From positions 4,526,001-4,590,000 of the forward strand of contig OZ020488.1 in assembly GCA_963971405.1 (NCBI GenBank): 64,000 nt of DNA. Direction: 5' to 3'. Both the position numbers and the translations under genes were made by a program. This DNA is from Psococerastis gibbosa. Taxonomy: Eukaryota; Arthropoda; Insecta; Psocodea; Psocidae. Numbering within the stretch: position 1 is the first letter of the stretch; each line of letters opens with the position of its first letter. This document shows, piece after piece, positions 58,173-64,000 of the stretch. The notes beneath the pieces were generated by a model, which did no database searches, was not told the origin of the DNA, and saw nothing but the letters and a program-made list of their open reading frames with translations.

Positions 58173-58367
58173 ATCCGGTTATGAAAGCAAAAGTTTGGAA
58201 ATACTTTTCGAAGGATGTGGCCAATAGAATCGCGCACTGCATTATATGTTACAAACAGCTGTCGTGTAACAGATCCGTCACCGGCTTAAAGAAAACATCT
58301 GATTGACCAGCACCCGATTGAGGCGCAAGCAATGCGAGAAGCAGAAAGCGAACTGGCTTTAATCTAG
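58173..58367 (+). pseudogene. BED finger exon broken by a one-base frameshift
   Basis: Acceptor tttttatactgcag, phase 1 (G|AT gives Asp). The frame starts normally: KAKVWKYFSKDVANRIAH, CIIC, then SVTGL. An extra A in the run at 58288-58290 shifts the frame and gives TGA at 58304. One base over, the sequence continues as a normal finger end (RKHLIDQH) and charged tail (EAQAMREAESE) up to TAG at 58365. All zinc ligands are present across the two frames. It is either a young pseudo-exon or a sequencing error in a homopolymer. Confidence 0.75.
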
Positions 58368-58794
58368 GTAGGTACTGATATTTTTGAACTCATTCTTTTC
58401 TTGGAAAATAAAGACAATTTTCTTTCTTTCTTTCTTTCTTTCGTTCTTACCCCCCCCCCCCCAAACTGTCCTCGAAGTCTCCTCCTAATTCTTGAAATTG
58501 CTGACGGTTTCACCCCTGCGCGGGCAAGTAATCTATTAATCACAATGCGTTACGCAATTACGCGCTAAGGAAAAGGGCCCGAACGTCAGAAATTTTGGAA
58601 ATGTTGAGCCTGTTCAGAACCTCATAAGCGAGACACAGCTTTTCGTGGCACTAAAATCCAAGTATTACCCCAGATATTGTGTTGGAACCTGGAAAATCGC
58701 AGAATTATGTGTCAATTTGTGTTGGTTACAAATTAAAACACTAAATTTACTTCATTTTGAAGAGGCAACTACCCTAAATAAAATAAATAAATAA

Positions 58795-58918
58795 GGACTT
58801 TTTATTGTTTCTATTACTAAGCCAACCTAGCGGAGTTAGGGCTTTAAAACCCTCTCTTACACTCAACTAGGATGACCCGGGACCGCCTGCTTTACATTCC
58901 TTCCGAAGCATATCCTAG
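58795..58918 (-). repeat. tRNA-derived SINE body, minus strand
   Basis: 'attactaagccaacctagcg' to 'gaccgcctgctttac' is the reverse of the SINE body; the tRNA-like head is missing. Confidence 0.65.
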
Positions 58919-59574
58919 GACATTACATCCGAAAATAGAGCATAATCACTCAACTGTACCCTGTGGGACTTATTTAGCCTACTTATTTAATAAAAATACA
59001 TAATACTAATAACTTGAACACCGATCTTTGCATTTTATAGATCCATACTTTGAAATATAGATCATAGAAACTCTTGAGGCCCACGGGAAAATCCTTTGGG
59101 TCTCTGTAAGCATCTCTACTGTTAACTTTAATACCAGAAATTTTAATATAGAAAGTTGTAAAAAAATTGTAATTTTAAATGCATTTCTTCTTGTATTACA
59201 TATACCTTGCCGGCGTTACACTTCTTTTTATGACGTGAAACCTTGACAAATTTGGGGCTAGGTTTTTGGGGTTAACTTAACCTTTTCCGAGGATGTAGCA
59301 AGGATTGGATCCAGGGGGGGGGGGGCAGGTGCAAAATGTGGATTAAATCGATTGGTTTTCGCGCGTTTATTTGAATTTTTTAAATATAAACATTCAAATC
59401 TGATTTATTATATCTTGTAGTTAAAACTCTCCGCACATTTTTATATTGTGAAAATTCATCATAGGAAACCAATTTCTATCTAGCGTTAACTCGTCTAATC
59501 TTTGGGGTGGGGGGGGGCATGTTGCCCCTGCATCTCTCTGGCAACGTCCATGACTTTAAAAAATAAATAAATAA

Positions 59575-59785
59575 GTAAATAAGGGCTTTTTTGTTCTATT
59601 ACTAAGCCAACCGGTCGGAGTTATGGCTATAAAGCCCTCTCTTATACTCAACTAGGAAAACTCGGGACCGCTTGCTTTAAATGCCCTCCGAAGCATGGCC
59701 TGAAAATGTAGGTAGTGTGGGACTCGAACCAACAACCTTTCGAATGAAAGTCAGAGTCCGCACCACTAATCTAATTGTCCTGACT
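59575..59785 (-). repeat. tRNA-derived SINE, minus strand, near full length
   Basis: Reverse copy with body (actaagccaacc, gaccgcttgctt) and head (gggactcgaacc, cctttcga, agtccgcaccacta). It ends about 95 bases before the acceptor of the exon at 59879. Confidence 0.7.
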
Positions 59786-59878
59786 TTACTGCTGCCTCTT
59801 ACAACAAATACTTCTGAATTCCATGCACTGATTGATTGACTTGTTTAATGTTTAGTAATTTGCTAATTTCAATTGCAG

Positions 59879-60099
59879 ATACGCGATCTGAGGTGTGGGC
59901 CTATTTTAACAGGGATACTATAAACAGTATAGTGACGTGTCGCATATGTGACCGTAGATTTGTTTTTCGAGGAGCGGGTCAAGGTACCAAGACCTACCGT
60001 TTTCATTTGAAACGAAAGCATCCTGCCGAAGCAGTTGCTATGCTTGATAAGGAGAAGAAGAAAAAAGCACCTTGGTTATTTAATGAAACTGTTGATTGA
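59879..60099 (+). CDS. BED finger terminal exon
   Basis: Acceptor tttcaattgcag, phase 1 (G|AT gives Asp). BED finger: SEVWAYFNRDTINSIVT, CRIC, 18 residues (longer loop with GAGQGTKTY), HLKRKH. Lys-rich tail EAVAMLDKEKKKKAP ends ETVD and TGA. It groups with 62245 (same 18-residue loop and M-L-D-K-E-K-K-K-K tail). Confidence 0.83.
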
Positions 60100-60293
60100 T
60101 AAGATCTGAGTGCAGCAGTAGAAGAACATCCTGGTTGAAAAACCTGAGGCTCTGGTCTAGCAAGAACAAGCAGCAGTCCCAAGGTCCAAATTGTCATGGT
60201 GATCCCAATTCTTTGGTAAAAGAGGAATTTCAAGAAGTTCATTAATCAATCAATAACAAATTACTTACACTATTACTAGCGTTAACCAGGGGC

Positions 60294-60785
60294 GTGCGCT
60301 CTTTAAATCCGCTCACACGTTCTACAGTTTGGTTTATGGGACTCAAAATGTCTGCACAAAAAGTTTGTCAGCCTCCTCGTTCCCACGGATGTCACAGTGG
60401 CCAACAATGGGTCCCTGGCCACTGTGATATCCGTGGGAACGAGGAGGCTGACAAACCAGCAAAGACGGGGTGCCTACTACCGCAACCACAACATCCCCTC
60501 ACCTTCTCCACCACTTGCAGACTAATACAGGCAAATGCCAAGAACGCGACCAGAGATGCCTGGAAAGTGAGAGCAGCTGGCAAACGATGGGAACCGCTCC
60601 TAGCAAAAACCATCCCCAGCAACTTGCGCCGGGACATTGCTGTGGCAGCGTTCCGAATGGCTACAGGACATGACTACCTCCAGGGCCACCTCCACAGAAT
60701 AGGTATCGCTGAGTCATCCGAATGCCCCCTCTGCTTCTAAAGGGAGGGTAATGCCGATCACCTATTCAGCTGCAGGTAGAAAACC
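60294..60785 (+). pseudogene. Non-LTR retrotransposon RNase H fragment
   Basis: WVPGHCDIRGNEEADKPAKT is the C-terminal part of an RNase H domain as found in Jockey/I-type elements (W-x-P-x-H ... GNE-AD). It is followed by a C-terminal region ending IAESSECPLCF, then a stop and an HLFSC-like zinc-knuckle remainder. The sequence around 60373-60449 is folded back on itself. Catalytic upstream parts are missing. Confidence 0.7.
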
Positions 60786-61204
60786 GAACTGAGACACAGG
60801 AAGGATTGGCCCAGCTCTATTACGCGGCACGGAGTCATATGGCCTACCAGCCAAAGCCGGGCGTTGGCTGAACAATCAGAAGTCTGCATTGAAATGCTGA
60901 TAATATTTCGGAGCCGGAATCAACGGTTCGACTTTGGTTTGAGAATGGCGAAATGTTTGTTCCCAATCGTTCTATTTGGTATGGCGGGATATAGTAAATC
61001 GCAGGAATAATAATTGTCAGCTTTATTGATTTCATAATAGTAAAATAAATAAGAAAAGTGATGTTGACCTTAAAAAATATATTGATTCTATTTTTTATAT
61101 ACATATTTATTTTTTTACTTTTGCGATGATTCTTGTAGGGTCTTAAACACCTTATTATATCGCTTGAAGTATTATTCATTATTGTATCCGAAAATAGAGA
61201 TTCA

Positions 61205-61320
61205 TGAAAAACGTGGACTAGGTGGGACTCGAACCCACGGTTTCTACAGTGAGTGACTGAGTGCAGCGGCAACACGATGCTAAGGCGTAGTCGCTGGTTC
61301 ATGTCCCACCGGGTTATTTC
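61205..61320. repeat. tRNA-like segment pair
   Basis: 'ggtgggactcgaacccacgg' is a reversed B-box region, and 'gctggttcatgtcccaccgg' follows about 70 bases later in the other orientation. This resembles the hairpin at 54200. There is no complete tRNA fold. Confidence 0.45.
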
Positions 61321-61324
61321 TTTA

Positions 61325-61715
61325 CAGAAGGTGCCCATTCCATTGACCGGCTAGGGCTATTTCCAAAAACGATGACGTGGTAGCAGACATTCAAGACTTA
61401 GGTGGCGTTTCCACCGACCTCGCATTGCAGAATTGAGGGAAATGTTTATTTTCCTCCATACCATCGTTAAAATTGACCAATGATCATACAGTAAAATCAC
61501 AAACAAACTAAAATTAAAAAATGGCTTCATGGGATATGTTAATTACAGACATTTTAATAGATTTCTATAAAAAGAAAAACAAACATTTCCGTCAATGTCA
61601 TTTGCAATCTGCAATGCGAGGTCGGTGGAAACGCTACCTAAGTCTTGAATGTTTGCTACCACGTCACCGTTTTTGGAAATAGCCCTAGCCGGTCAATGGA
61701 ATGGGCGCCTAATGT
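61325..61715. mobile_element. Harbinger-like MITE, family M1, second copy
   Basis: Same layout as 48659-49047: ends '(g)gtgcccattccattgaccgg' and its mirror (ccggtcaatggaatgggcgcc), with inner inverted pair ggcgtttccaccgacctcgc. Ends have drifted. A one-sided related start (ggcagctattccacttgg) lies at about 61788. Confidence 0.7.
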
Positions 61716-62032
61716 CTCATAACAAGATGGCCTCTTCAACCTTAAGTCAATTTAGTGTTAAAATAATTTATAATCTAAATATCATGCTAAGGCAGCTATT
61801 CCACTTGGCAATATTCCGTCATTTGATTTTTATTTTACTCTATGTCATTGTCCATTTTAACTTCCGCATGTTAAAATTGATCAATGATCATTCATAGAGT
61901 AAAATGACGCTTTGCAAACAATAACAAACAAAAATTAAACAATGACGTCGTCTGAAGATGATAAATAATTGTAATTAATTTCTTGAGAACGAACGAATTA
62001 TTTCATAATTTAAATCGTAAAATGTCTTGTAG

Positions 62033-62208
62033 ATTATAAAATTAAAAGAAAAACGGCGGCCAAACTTACAAAATTGGAAAAATCGAAAACAAAAATTTCA
62101 ATTAATGAAGACAAGTGGAATGAGGTGTCCAAATATAATTGCAGCATTGATGATTTTTCCATCAGTGACATTATCAATATTGAAGAAAAACTGGCAAGTA
62201 TAGAATAG
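62033..62208 (+). CDS. Candidate in-phase terminal exon without a BED finger
   Basis: After a weak acceptor (aaatgtcttgtag) the frame in the array's common phase (G|AT gives Asp) is open for 57 codons to TAG. The product is a basic then acidic, helix-prone peptide: KIKRKTAAKLTKLEKSKTKI, then NEDKWNEVSKYNCSIDDFSI and INIEEKLASIE. It has no Cys2-His2 pattern and no family that I recognise. It ends 36 bases before the BED exon at 62245. A GC-type donor (ctg|GCAAGT, 62194) could alternatively make it internal, though not in phase 1. It could be chance. Confidence 0.4.
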
Positions 62209-62244
62209 CCCCATAAGATAATGCTCATTTGTGTATTTTTTCAG

Positions 62245-62489
62245 AGAGGCGATCAGAGGTTTGGACTTATTTTACGAGGAACAGAGTGACTGGAGTAGTG
62301 ACATGCCGTCTTTGTAGCCATATGTATTACAATTATCGGTCAACCAATGGAACCAAGGGGGTTCGTCTGCATTTGCAAAAGCGACATAACTCAGAGTATA
62401 AGCAAATGCTCGACAAAGAAAAAAAAAAGAAGGCTGCCGCTTTGGAACGTATATCGTTAAATTTTCCTACGTGGCAAAATCACTATTAA
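62245..62489 (+). CDS. BED finger terminal exon, last in window
   Basis: Acceptor gtgtattttttcag, phase 1 (G|AG gives Glu). BED finger: SEVWTYFTRNRVTGVVT, CRLC, 18 residues (RSTNGTKGVRL end), HLQKRH. Tail YKQMLDKEKKKKAAALERIS ends WQNHY and TAA. A possible AATAAA lies at about 62512. Paired with 59879 by loop length and tail. The array may continue beyond 64000. Confidence 0.84.
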
Positions 62490-62689
62490 AAATGAATTGG
62501 TTTCCGCGAGCTAAATAAACAAATAATAATTAAATATACTCCAGATTGGATATACAATTATTGGTACTTGTTGTTTGGAGGGCACCTTAGTATTCCTGTG
62601 ATGTGGCCTTAATGAAGGAAATAGGCTGAAAATACAATAGCCTACATGTGTGCAAATTCAAATTAAACTTACTTGGTTTTTATTCCAAA

Positions 62690-62985
62690 GCCTGCTTTCA
62701 GCATTTCTGATTTTAAGCAACCCTTCCAGCCTTGCGGAGGGAGTCAGTTTGTATATTAACTTGTGGTACCGTAAGGTCAGACTCCTTCACCTCAGGGAGA
62801 AGGGGAGTTGACTGACAGGGTGGACTTCCTGATTATAGTGGATTCTGAATCACTTGGGGAGTATAGTGAAGTCTCTCGATTATTTGGGAGGTGACTCGAC
62901 ATGCACTGAGACTTACTAAGCGCGTTATTGTGTCCCACAATGTTCCCCTGCCAACGCTGTGCACACTACCAAGTCTGCTGCATTA
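62690..62985 (-). repeat. Dispersed repeat family R, copy 3
   Basis: Reverse copy with 'tttcagcatttctg', 'aaggggagttgactgaca', 'ctgattatagtggattc' and 'gttcccctgccaacgctgtg'. Confidence 0.7.
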
Positions 62986-63189
62986 TTTATTAGGCTCTGT
63001 TCCGTTGCATTCAACTTAGTATAGGCGTTCGTTAAAAAAATTAAACTTACTGGGTGAGGCAGTAGAATCAGGGCCGTCATCTATCGGAAATTATGGCATT
63101 GATACATATACACTGACCTCTCAACATCTGCTTGCACCTCTCAAAAGCCTACGGGATGCTATTGTTAAAGTTCTACCTAAGAAAGCTAG

Positions 63190-63465
63190 TTGCATCTAGA
63201 TATTTTGCCTTTGTCACTACAAAGCAAATATCGTGTGGCGCAATACTATTTCGATGGAAGGTTTAAAGACGTGAAAAAGCGCTTTGACAGAAATCTTTTA
63301 TTCCCGTGCTTTGATCTACCAAGATTTAGAAACAAACTTGGCAAAAGAGCCTTAAAGTACGTTATTCCTGAACTATTCAACAGTATTCCAAAAAATCTTC
63401 TCACGCACAAGAAAGTTTCAGAATGTAAAAAAGACTTTAAAATTTTTTTCTCTTCTAAAATGTAG
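63190..63465 (+). pseudogene. Non-LTR retrotransposon, C-terminal end
   Basis: 91 residues: SKYRVAQYYFDGRFKDVKKR, then RNKLGKRALKYVIPELFNSI, ending KIFFSSKM and TAG. The 'R...G.R...Y..P.L.NSIP' block is the usual end of CR1-like non-LTR proteins. It could belong to the same family as the fragment at 22979-23560, whose sequence stops just before this block begins. Confidence 0.6.
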
Positions 63466-63657
63466 CAGTACGATGGATTCTTGTTTTTTTTTTTCTTTTT
63501 TGATAACATAAAAGCATTTTCTTGGGACCCATGAGGTCCAATTGAAGTGTACAATTGTTTTTTTATTTATTCAAATATATGCACCCTGCCGACCGGGTAG
63601 GCGGTAGGGGGAAAAAAAGTTGCTGCTAAGGCTCTGAGATACAGTTTAAGCCTTAGG

Positions 63658-63916
63658 CCAGGGTTTCTCAAAGTGTGGTTCGCGAAAAATTTCCAAGTGG
63701 GTCGCAGCGTGGTCTCGTCTGCCAGTTATACACTAGATAGAATTGAATTAAACGACAAGTTCTTTTCAATTTAAGTCATATACAATATATAGAATTTTTC
63801 ATATATTATATATTACATTATACATAGAATTAATCATATATGTAAAATTTAGTGGGTCGCGATGCAATTTTACATCATTTAGGGGTCCGCGACGAAAAAA
63901 GTTTGAGAACCTCTGC
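63658..63916. mobile_element. hAT-like MITE
   Basis: Ends CAGGGTTTCTCAAAGTGTGG and, mirrored, ...gtttgagaacctctg. CAGNGGTTCTCAAA-type ends are typical of hAT non-autonomous elements. Flanking octamers (ccttaggc / ccttttat) agree only partly. The internal 'gtgggtcgcga' blocks are inverted counterparts. Confidence 0.6.
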
Positions 63917-63959
63917 CTTTTATACCGGGTTAGATTATAGACCGGGCTTTAGACTCTAA

Positions 63960-64000
63960 GGCCCGGTCCCACCAATGCTTTGAAAGTTTAACGTTAGGAT
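63960..64000 (+). mobile_element. Left end of a possible Harbinger-like element, cut by the window edge
   Basis: 'ctaaGGCCCGGTCCCACCAATG' resembles the ends of the Harbinger-like MITEs here (GGCG...CCACC), preceded by TAA. The other end is outside the window. Confidence 0.35.

Noticed and set aside
1-64000. CRISPR arrays, operons, bacterial promoters or ribosome binding sites
   Set aside because: The sequence is eukaryotic, with introns, SINEs and LINE relics. Tandem repeats present here (98 bp, 245 bp) have no spacer structure.
1-64000. BED exons on the minus strand
   Set aside because: I looked for the finger pattern in the minus-strand frames. Only shadows of plus-strand exons and transposon fragments were seen, in contrast to mod(mdg4), where some exons are antisense.

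Overview
This is eukaryotic, AT-rich, repeat-rich DNA, most likely from an arthropod. The evidence is short exons with GT-AG splice sites, tRNA-derived SINEs, PIF/Harbinger, mariner and hAT-like transposon remains, and non-LTR retrotransposon tails. The species cannot be named from the sequence. No complete conventional gene and no promoter is visible. The window looks like the 3' part of one very large plus-strand locus whose shared upstream exons lie outside it.

The main content is an array of separate exons, each encoding one BED-type zinc finger: an aromatic start (V-W-x-Y-F), then C-x2-C-x15-18-H-x4-H. I count 28 plus-strand BED exons carrying 29 fingers, because one exon carries two. 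Two exons are broken. Every exon follows a polypyrimidine-AG acceptor and enters in the same phase: two bases complete a split codon. All could therefore be joined to one shared donor.

Region 1 (1-19,000) holds three tandem copies of a four-exon cassette: an acidic exon A, then BED exons B, C and D. A, B and C end in phase-1 donors and D ends in a stop codon. Copies lie at 98-3113, 5199-8669 and 12587-18775. Spliced as A-B-C-D, each gives roughly 290-300 residues with three fingers. An old relic of a dispersed repeat sits in the A-B intron of all three copies, so it predates the triplication. A 3-kb foldback transposon complex lies between cassettes 2 and 3, and a separate 2.9-kb foldback element interrupts the B-C intron of cassette 3.

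Region 2 (19,000-25,800) has no exons and holds repeats, SINEs and LINE relics. Region 3 (25,800-62,500) holds 19 single BED exons. Most end in their own stop codon, as expected of alternative 3' terminal exons. They fall into three sequence groups in map order, which points to growth by local duplication. One further in-phase exon without a BED finger lies at 62033-62208. Exon tails have seeded two tandem-repeat arrays (27620-28440 and 51000-51610), and one exon relic lies near 49950.

The layout resembles the insect loci mod(mdg4) and lola, where one shared N-terminal part is spliced to many alternative zinc-finger 3' exons, but here the variable module is a BED finger. That reading is inference. 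The shared exons are not in the window, and no transcript evidence is available here.
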